Below are positions 43,423 to 54,367 of a DNA stretch of 64,000 bases, in pieces. The notes below the pieces were generated by a model, which saw only the letters and a list, made by a program, of their open reading frames with translations, was not told the DNA's origin and searched no databases. How positions within the stretch are numbered: the first letter of the stretch is position 1; every line of letters starts with the position of its first letter. The DNA is from Melieria omissa (lineage: Eukaryota; Arthropoda; Insecta; Diptera; Ulidiidae), in assembly GCA_963971225.1 (NCBI GenBank), contig OZ020270.1, forward strand, positions 69,198,932 through 69,262,931, read 5' to 3'. A program made the translations under genes and the position numbers.

Positions 43423-43989
43423 TGTAAGCGGACGTTGCGAAAAGCGCCGTTGGTAAATCGTCAGATTTTACCGCGCTAACGTTCCGCTTGAGTTGAGCAC
43501 ATACGTACTTCGGTACCTATTTCCCGTTTGCTCTTTGCCGCATATTTCCCCTTCGTTGTTAACCGCTTCCACATAAGCAACGAGCTTGGCATAGAAAGAA
43601 GAGAAATACATACCAACACATCTCCGTTGGATGGTTATTGCCTCTTCTCTTCTTCCATCCTTCTTTGGTGTTTATATGCGCAGCCCCATTGTGCATATAA
43701 ACACTGAACTTGAATCCAGCGCAACATCCAACCACATCTCGCGCAACATTCGGTGCAACACATTTATTGTTCTGACACGACCCACACTCACTCAACAAAA
43801 TAAAATTATTTTTTGGTGAAAATTTCCTCATTGGAATTAATTTCCTTTTTTTTGCCCCAATTAAATATTTGGAAACAAATTTTTGTGAAAACATTTTATG
43901 CACTCTTCCCGTAGTGGTAATTTGTAGTTAGAAAAATTGACTAATTTTATTTGAAAATTTTAAAATTTTGTAGCTTGTCATTTCCAGAT

Positions 43990-45000
43990 ATATCTCAAGA
44001 CTTCCTTGTGTACATTTTGGCTCTCATACTCGTAGTGGCATCTGTACACTTGGAAACATTTTTTTGAATTTTTCTAAAAATTTCTTTTATTTTCTCGTGA
44101 CGTGTTCGATTGGCCCTCAATCCCGCAGCGGCAATCGATACACGTTCTTGTGTACATTTCGGCCCTCAACTTCGCAGTGGCAATTGGTACACTTGAAAAT
44201 CTTTTTAAAATTTTTTTGGAATTTTCGGAAATGATCGTTTTCGTATCCGATTGGCCCTCAGCCTCGCAGCGGCAATCGAGGTACTTTCTTGTGTACATTT
44301 TGGCCCTCAAACTCGCAGTAGCAATCTGTACACTTGAAAAATTTTTTTTTTTAAAATGACTTTATTTTCAAAACTTTCGCTTACTGTGTTGTGTATCAAT
44401 TGGCCCTCACACTCGTTGCGGCAATTGATACACTTTCAAAATTTACTTGTGAATATATACATTGAAAACAACACAAATAGTTTTGATCACAATAATTTTT
44501 GAACAAGACACATAACAATTTTTTTTTAATTTTTTCAATTCTCGTGAAAAAACGATTCACTAATTTCTCAATCAAAGTGCTATCATACAACGCAATCCCG
44601 CCGTTGATCTCTGATACACTGAGACAAATTTTCGGTTCAAAAAAGTTTTTTTGGAACCACCTTTCATACTGAAATCCTCTTTTCAGTATCCCAGCACTAA
44701 ACAAATTTAGCCAGTGGTTCCCAAACCCACAGACAATTTGTTTAAAAAATTTTTTTTAATTTTCTCATTCACATTCAACGAATTCAGTCAGTGGTTCTCA
44801 AACCCACCGACACAGTTTTTAAAATTTTTTAATTCTCAAAAAATTTTTTCATCTCAACCAATTACTGAATTTTTGCAACTTATCATTCAAGGTGCTATCA
44901 TACAACGCAATCTCGCCGTTGATCCCTGATACATTGAGAACAATTTTCAGTTTCAAGTTCATTTGGAACTCGTTAGGAATATTTATTTCGGGTTTCCCCC
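43990..45000 (+). repeat. hairpin array in the BEL/Pao leader
   Basis: A ~142-bp unit occurs three times (44008, 44149, 44291). Each unit holds two related hairpins, six in all, with a conserved loop of the type GGCCCTCA-CTCGCAGTGG. Stem examples: CGATTG/CAATCG near 44110 and GTGTATCAATTG/CAATTGATACAC near 44391-44432. Two more hairpins of the type TATCATACAACG/CGTTG…TGATA follow (44580 and 44897). Two GTGGTTCCCAAACCCAC-like copies lie at 44712 and 44791. The array lies between LTR and gag. Confidence 0.75.
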
Positions 45001-45067
45001 ATAAACCATTGTAATCAGTGCTTTTCCAATACTTTCCAATACAGACTTGTAACCCCATCCCAATAAA

Positions 45068-46512
45068 ATGGCAGAAAGCGGTAGCGACAATCCTCTAAGC
45101 ACCAAAGAATCTGCCCGAACTTCGAGAGCCGCTTCAAAAGCGGAAGTAGAAAATAAAATCGACATAACGATTCACAAAATTTATTTTCGAAACCGACCGG
45201 CTCGTCACATTCTGCACAAAATGGTCGTCAATCCCCGTCAAGGACCAAACAAAATCACTGACTGAAGTTCAACTCAAAGAGCTTGACCAAAACTGGGCGC
45301 GTGTACTGCAGACATACGAAGATGCGTATTTGTCTGACTCATACAGTACTTACAAAAAGTCAATAGACCAAAAATATGGTGCATGCAGTGAAAACTTCCA
45401 AAACTGCAAAGCTCAATTGACTGATCGGCTAAAGGCGCAACGAGCAACCTCTGTTTCAGTTTCTGCACCTCGAGCAGACTTAGGTTCTCAAATCGACTCT
45501 TCAGGTATCTGCCTAAAAGTTCCCGCATGCGATACTGAAGTTTTTATGGAGGATATGAAGAATTGCCTTCCTTTAGGGATATGTTTACTGCGGTTTATAT
45601 AAACCACCCCAAATTCACCCCCGCACAAAAATTGTATCACCTCTGATACAAGACGAAGGGCACAGCGGGTGCCATCGTCTAACAATATCCTCTGAGCAAT
45701 GAAAATTTTGAATTGGCCTGGGATGCACTCAAAGCTCGGTACGAGAACCGACGCATCTTAGTTGATAACCAGATCAAGGCGCTGTTGAATATTTCTCTTG
45801 TCACGTCAGAAAATAGCGCTGCCATTCAAAAAATTTAAAACACAATAAACAATTGCTTATCTGTTCTGAGTTCACAAGGGGTTTCGATAGACAGCTGGGA
45901 TCCAATCCTGGTCTTCATTTGTTCTTCGAAACTACCCGAAGAGACCATAGCTATGTGGGAGCAATCGCTTACTTCCCGAAAAGAGCTCCCACATGGTCGC
46001 AAATGAACTCATTTCTCACAAATACGTATGAAGTGGTGGAAAGGTTAAGCGCGTATAAGCCCAAACCCCCTCGGGCTACGCAACCGAACTTCTCGTTTAA
46101 CAAACCGCAAACCAAAACTCAAACGTTTCATTCAGAAACAGGCAAGTCGTTCACTTGCAATCTATGCAAGGCCAACCACCCACTCAAAACTTGTCAAAAA
46201 TTCAAGTCACTTTCAGTGCACGATAGAGTCAGTTTGTTAAAGAGGCCAACTATTGTGAAAACTGTCTGGCATACTCTCATTTGCGTAATGAATGTCCTAG
46301 TAATTTTTCATGCGTTTACTGCCAAAGAAAGCATCATTCGATGCTACACTTTCCAACGAGCGGTCAAACGCATAAGCCAACTCCCCGGCCCCAAAAGGCA
46401 GTGGCTCAAACCACAATAACTCGGCCGAGTGGTCACGAAGAACCCTCCACAAGCTGAAAGTCCTCCACTTCAAAAGATCAATCACAAGATCGACACATTT
46501 CTACCTGCAGCC
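45068..46512 (+). pseudogene. gag: BEL/Pao gag, frameshifted
   Basis: The start MAESGSDNPLSTKESARTS at 45068 is open to 45262. Then the frame shifts to TEVQLKELDQNWARVLQTYE (45250-45600), and again to a DUF1759-like capsid region with AWDALKARYENRRILVDNQ (45719-45775). A third shift gives IDSWDPILVFICSSKLP and WSQMNSFLTNTYEVVERL, then a zinc knuckle CNLCKANHPLKTC near 46158-46196. These pieces in this order are typical of BEL/Pao gag. Several shifts and stops make it dead. It ends where the LINE begins. Confidence 0.8.
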
Positions 46513-47374
46513 ATAACCAACACGCTTACCAGAGTGGAAAATCATGCGACTCAGCCCTACATGACATCGTATCCAAGATTGAAGTGGGGCTGGAAGCTGA
46601 CCAGTACACTTAGGGCGTCTTTGTGGATATTGAGGGGGCTTTTGACAATGCAACCTTTGAATCGATATGCTCAGCAGTCAGAATGCATGGGGTAAATGAG
46701 ACCTTGATAAGGTGGATCCGTTCCATGCTCTCCGAGAGATTGCTAACCGTTGGTGAGAGTGAGCAATTCGGTCACGGCAGAGGTCAGACGAGGGTTCCCC
46801 CAGGGTGGTGTCCTCTCTCCACTGCTGTGGTGTTTCGTGGTCGACTCTCTACTAAGAGAGATGCAGGATCTCGGAATCTATGTCCAAGCATACGCGGACG
46901 ATGTCCGTGCACTAGTGTCAGGACGATCCCTCAGGATGATTTGCAGAAAAATGCAGAAAGTCCTGGATAAGATTGATAACTGGTGCACAGGAATGGGTCT
47001 TTCCGTCAATCCCAGTAAAACGACTCTGGTCCTATTTACTAGGAAACGGAAGCTGGATGGTCCCGAACTGCCAGTACTGAAAGGTGTGACCCTCAGTCTA
47101 TCCACGGAAGTGAAATATCTAGGGGTAATCCTAGATAGGAAACTAATGTGGAAGACGCATGTCTTGACAAAGGTAGACCGTGCGCTGAAGGTTTTCCAAC
47201 AGTGCCGTCGAGCTTTTAGCAAGACCTGGGGCCTGAAGCCGGCGGTGGTCCTTTGGATATATACCGCACTCATCAGGCTCATAATTACGTACGCATCGGT
47301 AGTCTGGTGGAGACGAACAATGGTTAAGTCCACAGCTTTGTCTCTGAACAGACTACAAAGAAGTGTATGTATAT

Positions 47375-47812
47375 TGTTACGAAAATTACTTCACAGGTTC
47401 GTTTGGATTGGTTTTGAAAATAAAACAACTTCAGTTATCCAGCGCAACGTAGTCAAAACTAACAATCGCTTTATTTACAAATTTGCACTTGTTCTACTTT
47501 ACACTACTACTATTGCATATTTCCCCATTGCTTGCTCAACACAGACACACACCCATTGCGCTGCGCACTGCTGCTTTTATACCAGTTTTCTTATCGCGCC
47601 GAAGTTTCTTGCAACTTCCAATTAGAAAGCGCTCGACCATTCTCGCACAGCCTATTTCCTCGAGAATCATCCTTGCCATATAGGACTATACCAAGCGAAT
47701 TTATAACAGTTTTGCTGTACTTCACAGTGCATGCCTAAAAGTATGCTTGGAAAACATTCGTGCGGAGAAAAGCATTCCTGTACAGTGCGGCACAGAATTT
47801 CTCATCGTATCA
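47375..47812 (-). repeat. 3' LTR of the gag-only element
   Basis: 438 bp, against 415 bp for its partner at 50109. Several substitutions and a short indel separate the pair, so the copy is older than the large gypsy copies. Preceded on the minus strand by a purine-rich AAGTGATGGACAG. Confidence 0.9.
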
Positions 47813-47823
47813 CTGTCCATCAC

Positions 47824-48240
47824 TTAGACTTGTTCGTCCCGAACAAGTATCGAGGCTCCACCGGAGTAAGACGCCAGGCGCTCCAAATGGACTACTTTCA
47901 GCCTGGCGTTTCCGCTGCAGCAGCGTTGAACCCTGTACACCACGTCATTAATCCTGGTCACGACCTTGTACGGTCCTTCCCATGACGTTTGAAGCTTTGG
48001 AGACAAACCTTTCCTGCGCTGCGGGTTGTAAAGCATTACCAGATCGCCTTCTTGGAACCCCTCTGGGTTAGCCCGTAGACCATAGCTCGCTTTCAACCTG
48101 CTTTCAACTAGTAGAGTGCGGCTCCGCGATCTTCTCCTCGGCCCTTCCGCAGCCGAACACCGATTACAACCTCTGATCCACTCAGCGACAGACTCCTGGC
48201 ATCCTACCCAATAGAACCGCCTTCTTATCTTGACGACAGT
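47824..48240 (-). pseudogene. pol: integrase remnant (HHCC end joined to GPY/F tail)
   Basis: Following the gag frame after a one-base shift near 48240, the minus strand reads RRRFYWVGCQESVAEWIRGC and NRCSAAEGPRR, the end of the HHCC zinc domain. It then joins KASYGLRANPEGFQEGDLVM and GPYKVVTRINDVVYRV, the C-terminal GPY/F tail. The catalytic core with its three acidic residues is absent, so no integration activity is possible. Ends at 47824, next to the LTR. Confidence 0.8.
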
Positions 48241-50045
48241 TTTTGCGATGCCAGGTGCCCTCCACTGGAGTCGTTATGGTTTTCCTCGATGACATCGTCG
48301 ATTCGGCCTCTTGGGACCACTATTAGGGATTTTCTGGTCCTGCCATCCCTGCTCTCCCACTCGCGGTATAGGCAGCCATCCTGCAGACGTAGACTTTGCC
48401 ACTGTGCCCAGTAAGCCTTCGTGATCGGGCTCTCATCAGCCATCTCCTGCCAGTCCGGCCGTAATCTCTGCGCTTTGTCTTTGATGATCTTCGCGAGATC
48501 CGTATCCTTGCGCTGGTCCTTCTGTAGCCTTTCCGCAAGCCAATCTTCCTCTTGCAAAACTCTTACCGACCGAACATCCACAATTTGTCCCTCGTTTTCG
48601 GCCTGCGAATTATGCCTGCGTTCGGTCTCGCACGAATGGTGTGGCAGAGCGTCATCCCTTCTTGGCAACGTCTTTTGTCCGGAACGCTTTTCTCGCAGAT
48701 GGCAGTCTCGTGATATGTGGCCTTGCTTGCCACATCGCCAGCAACTGACTCGAGATGATACTACCCGCAGCCCCGCTGGTGCCTCCGAGCTCACTGTCTG
48801 GCTTTGCGTGACACGTCCAGATTGGACCCCATGCATCTCCGCAGATGAATGTCGAAAACTTCCCCTCCAGGCCGCCTCATACGTCAATGCGCTTGTCACC
48901 GTCTCACGGAATGTCGGCTTGCCCATCATCAATGCACTGCGTCGTGTCTCCGGGTCATGAAGACCTTCAATAAACGCCTCAATCTTCATCCTCTCGAGAT
49001 AATCAGCGCCGAATTTCGGGTAGCACAACTGTACGAGCCGCTCAATGTCTGCTGCATACGTCTGCAGCGCCTCGTCTGCTCCTTGCCAGCGGTTCTTCAG
49101 CTCGCAATAATACAGCGTTTTGTTGTGCTCGTCACTGTATCTGGCTGCCAATGCCCTCATGACGGTCTCGTAATCACCTCTCAAACCTTCCGAAACTGTT
49201 TGTATTACCTCAGCCGCATGACCTCTTAGAGCCATTATCAGCCTCCGACCTTTCCTAACATTGGTCCATTGACTCTCCAAAGCAGCCATCTCGAATTGTA
49301 GTTTGAATGTGTCAAACGACGTAGTACCGTCATCAGTAGGCACTTCTATGGCAAAACTTTCCGGCGGCAAACATTCTCGTGGCTGTACCTCTCTAAGGCG
49401 CGCGTCGATTTTCCTGTTTACTGAATCCTCCAGACTGTCAACTCGTTTGTTCAAGGAATCATCCAAGTCATTAACTCGTCTGTTCAGAGAATCATCCAGG
49501 CCGTCGACTCGTCTATCTAAGTGTTCCACTTGCGCTCCCAGGTGCTCCACCTTCACATCAAGCTTGTTTGAGACTTCTTCCACTTTCTGCTCCAAGCGCG
49601 CAGAATTTTCCTGAAGCTTGGTTTCCATTCGCTCCGCTACTTCTCGGTTCGACGATTCCATTTTCACTATTTCTTGATTCGTACTTTCTAGTTTCGCTGC
49701 AATTTCTCGATTCGTAGTTTCTAGTTTCGCTGCCATTTCACGGTTGGAAGTCTCAAACATGCCTTTAAGTGCAACCATTAACTGGCTCATGTCCAATGCT
49801 TGTAGTGGCGCAGCCGCTGCAGTCGTACTTTGTAATGACGCAGCACCAGCAGGCGATTCCTCCACCTTGGCCGACGCCTCTTGTTCTTGCGTTCTGAACT
49901 CGTGTGCAGCCCAATCGATGCCTCGTGATTCACACGCCTCTCGCAAGCGCAGTTGCAACTCCACCTTTCCGCCAGCAGTCGGCAAATTCCAGGCAGCCAG
50001 CTCCTTCTTCAGCTGGTCAACCTTCAGCAGCTCGAGTTTAACCAT
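48225..50045 (-). CDS. gag: gag fused to integrase N-terminus, intact 606-codon frame
   Basis: Residues 1-40 look like a SAP-type DNA-binding motif (VDQLKKELAAWNLPTAGGK). Residues about 95-220 form a long coiled coil with repeated short units (LDDSLNRRVNDLDDSLNKRV). A Ty3-type capsid region follows (FDTFKLQFEMAALESQW, CYPKFGADYLERMKIEAFI). A zinc knuckle CWRCGKQGHISRDC lies near residue 445. The last ~100 residues are from the region before integrase and its HHCC start (DGCLYREWES, VVPRGRIDDVIEENH, GGHL). Protease, RT and RNase H are cleanly missing between knuckle and HHCC, without a stop. The open frame suggests recent loss or selection. Confidence 0.88.
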   Translation of the reverse strand: MVKLELLKVDQLKKELAAWNLPTAGGKVELQLRLREACESRGIDWAAHEFRTQEQEASAKVEESPAGAASLQSTTAAAAPLQALDMSQLMVALKGMFETSNREMAAKLETTNREIAAKLESTNQEIVKMESSNREVAERMETKLQENSARLEQKVEEVSNKLDVKVEHLGAQVEHLDRRVDGLDDSLNRRVNDLDDSLNKRVDSLEDSVNRKIDARLREVQPRECLPPESFAIEVPTDDGTTSFDTFKLQFEMAALESQWTNVRKGRRLIMALRGHAAEVIQTVSEGLRGDYETVMRALAARYSDEHNKTLYYCELKNRWQGADEALQTYAADIERLVQLCYPKFGADYLERMKIEAFIEGLHDPETRRSALMMGKPTFRETVTSALTYEAAWRGSFRHSSAEMHGVQSGRVTQSQTVSSEAPAGLRVVSSRVSCWRCGKQGHISRDCHLREKRSGQKTLPRRDDALPHHSCETERRHNSQAENEGQIVDVRSVRVLQEEDWLAERLQKDQRKDTDLAKIIKDKAQRLRPDWQEMADESPITKAYWAQWQSLRLQDGCLYREWESRDGRTRKSLIVVPRGRIDDVIEENHNDSSGGHLASQKLSSR

Positions 50046-50108
50046 GTCTGCGTTTTTATAATTTAATTTTTATCTTCAGTAACACAATCCTGACTTTCTG
50101 ACACCAAA

Positions 50109-50523
50109 TGTTACGAAAATTACTTCACAGGTTCGTTTGGATTGGTTTTGAAAATAAAACAACTTCAATTGCTCAGCAAAAATCAACAATCACTTTATTT
50201 ACAGATTTACACTTCGCTTGTATCTACACTTGTTACCACTTTGCTTGCTTAACACAGACTCGACCCCTTGCGCTGCCACTGCTGCTTTTATACCAGTTTT
50301 CTTATCGCGCCGGAGTTTCTTGCAACTTCTAATTGGAACGCGCTCGACCGTTCTCGCACAGCCCATTTCTTCGAGAACCATCCTTGCCATATCGGACTAT
50401 ACCAAGCGAATTTATAACAGTTTTGCTGTACTTCACAGTGCATGCCTAAAAGTATGCTTGGAAAACATTCGTGCCGAGAAAAGCATTCCTGTACAGTGCG
50501 GCACAGAATTTCTCATCGTATCA
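50109..50523 (-). repeat. 5' LTR of the gag-only element
   Basis: 415 bp, same ends as 47375-47812. It is flanked on the right by ATAT, where the I-type LINE frame resumes. Confidence 0.9.
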
Positions 50524-51649
50524 ATATGCATTACGGGTGCCATGAGCACTGTCTCGGGTGACGCCCTAAATGCCATGCTTGACCTGCTTCCCCTGGATCT
50601 ATAAGTTCAAGAGGAGGCGATGAAAGCGAAATGTCGGCTGTATTTCTATGGATACTGGCATGACAACAAGGGTCATAGAGAAATCTTCAAGAGGTTGTCA
50701 GTGCAATATCCGTTGCTGCTGGCCCCAAAGGATTGCCTAATACCTGTAGTATCCTTTAGGAGAAACTTTGAAGTGACGTTCCCAACGCGCGGCCAGTGGG
50801 ACAACCCAGAGGCCATGCTAGGGGATCTGACGGATATTTTCTTCACTGACGGATCCAAGACCGTTAACGGTACTGGAGCTGGATGGCACCTCGAAGGAAG
50901 TGTCAGATGCTACTACTCACTGGGTGGGCTGACTACCGTCTTTCAAACGGAAATGGATAATCGGGAGGAAATGGTGCGGGAAACATATAGGAGTCTGTAG
51001 TGACAATCAAGCTGCACTTAAGGCCTTGGAGAACGCGCGTGTTACCTCTAAGATTGTTCAAGAATGCAAGATGAAGCTTAAATCAGTCGCGAGACGTAAT
51101 AAGCTCCAACTTATCTGGGTTCCGAGACACTGCGGTGTTCTAGGTAACGAAACTGCCGATGAACTGGCTAACTGTGGATCAGGGTGCACACTCATGGGTC
51201 CAGAACCAATAGTCGGCACCAGTCTAGCAGGAACCCTGGACTGGATCAAGTCCTATGTCAACAACCTACATAGAGAACGTTGGTCTAGCTTGGGAAGCTG
51301 TAAGACTGCCAAGTGTTTTGTGAAAAGCCCGAACAGGAAAGCAGGGAATTTCCTCCAGAATCTGAGAAGGAAAGACCTCCGACGAATGGTCGGGTTAATC
51401 ACAGGACACAGTCCATGGGGGCGACATATGGCCAACATGGGCATCATCGAAGATCCGACTTGCGTATCTTGCCTGGAGGAGGTAGATAGTACAGAGCACT
51501 TTCTCTGTACATGTTCGGCCTTCTCTAGAACGAGATTGCGCACGCTGGGTTCACATGTTATGAGAATGGACGAAGTTCATTCTCTCGCCCTGTGTGATCT
51601 CCTCAGATTCATTTATGAGTCCGGGAAATATGCACAGGAGAATCCATAA

Positions 51650-52086
51650 CTCCCTCTCCCCTTCCACGACGCGGCGCCAAACACCGAGTAGTGCCTCAAG
51701 CGGCCCCACCGAGTGGGCATCCACCAACGACGAGAACCAGACGCACGCAGGCACAGCCGCCTGCATGTCGGTGCAACCAGGGCCACCCGCCGCGCAAGGC
51801 GGCGAAGCAGAAGCCGGCCGCGACGACCAAAAGGGCCAGCCAAGGTCGTCGGGCGGCTGCAACGCAGCGGCTGATTTCCACGGCGGTCTCCACACTGGAG
51901 CAGCTGGGCCGCGCTTTACAAGTTGCACTCGTGCAAGGGGGGCGCGATGTTGAGACCGCCGACGAAAAGAATCGAATTGATCTCTGAGTCGGCGGCTCAC
52001 TTCCCCTCCCACACGTACACGCACGCAAACACACCAAACTATCTTCTCTTATCCTTCACCTTCTCTTATCCTTCTCTTATCCTATC
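51650..52086 (+). other. GC-rich stretch, probably 3' UTR of the I-type LINE
   Basis: It follows the LINE stop. The sequence is clearly GC-richer than the surroundings and ends in repeated TCTTATCCTTC words (52030-52080). A frame at 51691-51987 is open, but its basic, Ala-rich translation matches nothing I know. The junction at 52086 is where minus-strand LINE ORF2 sequence begins. Confidence 0.45.
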
Positions 52087-53815
52087 TGTCAAAAATTTCA
52101 GACGATAAAAAATCGGATGTCAACCAGGTCTCGACGAGTATTATGACGTCAAAGTCATGCGAAGCAGCCGACTGGAACAATTTGTTGGTTTTAGTACGCA
52201 GACCGCCCACATTGTGGTAGTAAACAGAGAGACTGCTTCTGTTTACAATGGGTGAATTATCTACGGGAATAGCTGTTGCTCCCCGGCCCTTGGAAAAAAC
52301 TCAAATGGGCGCACATTAACGTTGGCGCGCCATAGATCAGGAGTGGTTCCATAAAGTGGTTCTGCGACACCCAACTTAAAATTAACTCTCTTAAGAGACT
52401 CAACTAAGACCTCCTTCGTTACCAGTTTGTAGCATGAGAGGAATTTCTTATCCACATTAGCCTGATTCGCAACATAATCCATGACGCTATCGGCGGTAAC
52501 TGAAGGTGCCAATGACGATAAATGCAGCCACTTCATCCGGACAGTCACATCAAGATCTGAGCTGGTGTTAGAGCCAACTACAAGTAGTTTCGTCCGTCTT
52601 TTTTTTTTTTTTCTTTGCGCTCATCCAATCCAAGCTATGCTGAGGAGGCGGCAACTGTGAAGATGCGGGAGGACGTACAGCAGCGGCATCTTCGGGTTGA
52701 GACACATTAGAGACAACGGAACGAGTTGGAAGAGTGCGCTTAGCAGCAGCAGCGGCGGCAGCATCTCGAGACAGCAACAGTAGCGTTGACAGCAGTATCA
52801 GCATTTCCAGCAGGAAGGGTATCAACTGTAGCAGGCGAGGCCTCAATGATGGGTTTATAGGCACCACCACGTGGGAGGGCGGGGCGGCAGCATTGACGGT
52901 AGTAGCAGCATTAACAGCCGTAGCAGCATTAACGGCAGGATCAGCAGCAGCGATAGCAGGCAAAACACCAATAAAGGCTTTAGAGACCACACCGCTCAGG
53001 TCTTTGACCTCAGCGGACAAAGAGGGAATTTCGGAAACAACATCAGCATTAGACAACATAGACTGCAAGGAGCGTAGTTGTGACTGCAAGAGTTCAGTTT
53101 TACTTATTAGGAACTTCTTGTCTTCTTGCAGAGAACTGATTAAAGTAAGCGCATGAGCATTTTCAAACCTGAGAGCGACAATTTCGTTAAACAGTAAATA
53201 ATGTAATTTGTTGCTTGTTATCACTCTCCTTCGTAGTTGCACTTTGCTGTTGAGGAGGAACCGGTTTCGTTTGCGGATGTTGTTGTTTGTTTAAAGTTTG
53301 AATAGATTTTTTCACTTGTTGAGAGCATTGAGCGTTAGACGAGTTGTTATTGTTTTGAGTCATTGCTTTACCAACAGAACTGACGGGTGGAGGAGGCGAC
53401 CGAATAGAACTTCGACGGGCAGCCGCACACGACTTGCAGTGGAACTGTTTATTTGTTGTTTGCAAAAACTCTTGATCAGCTGGTAATATGCCAACAGAGT
53501 CTATATGAAAAAATGCATTGCATATAGCGCACTGAATCTTCTGTTGGCCACGGTCAACCCTTTGGCCACAAAAACAAGGCATAATTATGATCACGACTGG
53601 GTATTAATAAGAGTCACTATCTCAGGTCTATGGCTTGACACCAATCCAAGTAATTAGCAAAAACAGTCACTTTTCACAGAGGGCGAGAAATACCACGTCC
53701 GCTTCGCTTCACACTCACTCACTCACATATGCTCACACAATTGTGCGAAAATGAACGAGTGAGCACAGACGCAGCATTCGTGGTGCTATGATTTGTGGTC
53801 AGAGCATTGTGCTTG
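52087..53815 (-). mobile_element. CR1/jockey-like LINE, 5' part (ORF1 and start of ORF2)
   Basis: On the minus strand a 5' UTR (about 53595-53815) leads to ORF1 and then the first ~55 codons of ORF2, an endonuclease start (LSVYYHNVGGLRTKTNKLF, VIILVETWLTSDF, 52255 to 52090). The rest of ORF2 is cut off at 52087. Unusually, it is the 5' end that is kept, so truncation was by a later event, perhaps insertion of the neighbouring LINE. Confidence 0.75.
52261..53594 (-). pseudogene. LINE ORF1 with PHD-like zinc finger, frameshifted
   Basis: The N-terminus is a Cys-rich PHD-like finger (CFCGQRVDRGQQKIQCAICN, FFHIDSVGI, then FHCKSC), found in ORF1 of CR1/jockey-type LINEs. A Gln/Asn-rich linker follows. 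A frameshift near 53210 leads to a coiled coil (LISSLQEDKKFLISKTELLQ, LRSLQSMLSNADV) and an Ala-rich region. A second shift sits in an A run near 52605. The C-terminal domain reads VRMKWLHLSSLAPSVTADSV, then FLSCYKLVTKE and VNVRPFEFFP. The frame ends at 52261. It presumably bound LINE RNA. Both shifts lie in or near simple runs, so sequencing error is possible. Confidence 0.8.
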
Positions 53816-53823
53816 TTGCCTAC

Positions 53824-54359
53824 CAGCGTTGCCGTTTTGGTTATTTTTAACCAAAAATGGTTATTTTTATTTTTGAAAATGGATTTTGGTTATTTGGTGA
53901 TTTTTGATCCCATTTGGTTATTTTTGAGAACATTGCCCACTGATGACAAAATGTATCCTTTAGAATATAGCACACTGATACAAAATATATCTTAAATATC
54001 AACGAGCACAACATTATTGGAAGTGGCAATAATATTGATATAGTGGCAGCTCATAGGCATTGCTGTTTCTCGTAAAAAAGTAAACAGCATTGTTTAAATC
54101 GATAACTATGTTTTAAAAATAGTCAACAATTAATTCGCAGCTCACTGAAAGTTTAACTGTGCGTGAACGTGTTAATTATTTATTTTATGTCGCACACACA
54201 TACAAATTTGTCTAAAGCCTTTTAAATGTTGCTTAAATCTTGAATTTTATGTGTGAGTTATTTATTTTGTTTGTATCGAATAAACATTTTGGTTATTTTT
54301 ATTACATTTTGGTTATTTTTATTTTTAGTTATTCATTTTTTCTTCTTGTGGCAACGCTG
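53824..54359. mobile_element. 536-bp hAT-type MITE
   Basis: CAGCGTTGCC (53824) and GGCAACGCTG (ending 54359) are perfect 10-bp inverted ends. TTGCCTAC is duplicated on each side (53816-53823, 54360-54367). The 8-bp duplication and CAG start fit hAT. The interior is rich in TTTTGGTTATTTTTA repeats. No coding. Confidence 0.9.
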
Positions 54360-54367
54360 TTGCCTAC

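Larger units (their letters stand above)
43421..46514 (+). mobile_element. BEL/Pao LTR retrotransposon, 5' part, decayed
   Basis: A gag of BEL/Pao type (45068-46512) follows a 1-kb leader. The stretch 43421-43860, starting TGTGTAAGCGG, looks like the 5' LTR: TATAAACACTG near 43695 as a promoter-like element and AATAAA near 43799. Its 3' limit is not certain. The pol region and 3' LTR are missing because an I-type LINE starts at about 46515. Confidence 0.65.
47375..50523 (-). mobile_element. non-autonomous gypsy-type element retaining gag (TR-GAG-like)
   Basis: LTRs at 50109-50523 (5') and 47375-47812 (3'), TGATACG to CGTAACA on the minus strand, with ATAT on each side (47371-47374, 50524-50527). 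The interior keeps an intact gag plus pieces of integrase, with protease, RT, RNase H and the integrase core deleted. The primer site TGGTGTCAGAAAG (50094-50106, minus) resembles tRNA-Leu sites of the mdg3/blastopia/micropia group (inference). The same LTR occurs at 41361 and 63648. Confidence 0.9.
46515..51649 (+). pseudogene. I-type LINE: RT and RNase H, truncated and split by an LTR element
   Basis: The LINE starts inside RT (QHAYQSGKSCDSALHDIVSK). A stop TAG at 46609 sits before VFVDIEGAFDNATFE. A frameshift lies near 46780, then GGVLSPLLWCFVVDSLL and the catalytic AYADDVRALV. The thumb region runs to 47370 (LNRLQRSVCI). The LTR element (47375-50523, ATAT duplication) splits it. It resumes at 50528 with ITGAMSTVSGDALNAMLDLL. 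RNase H shows FFTDGSKTVNGTGAGW and, after a frameshift near 50990, LIWVPRHCGVLGNETADELA. It ends at 51649. The endonuclease is missing. Same family type as 58757-61360. Confidence 0.85.

Noticed and set aside
48421..48960. 179-codon plus-strand frame, and others at 48849-49229 and 49744-50061
   Set aside because: Antisense shadows of the intact gag on the minus strand.
51691..51987. 98-codon basic, Ala-rich plus-strand frame after the I-type LINE
   Set aside because: Possible ORF remnant, but overlapping frames on both strands are also open because of high GC; no motif recognised.
52734..53156. 140-codon plus-strand Ala/Ser-rich frame
   Set aside because: Antisense of the LINE ORF1 coiled-coil and Ala-rich region.
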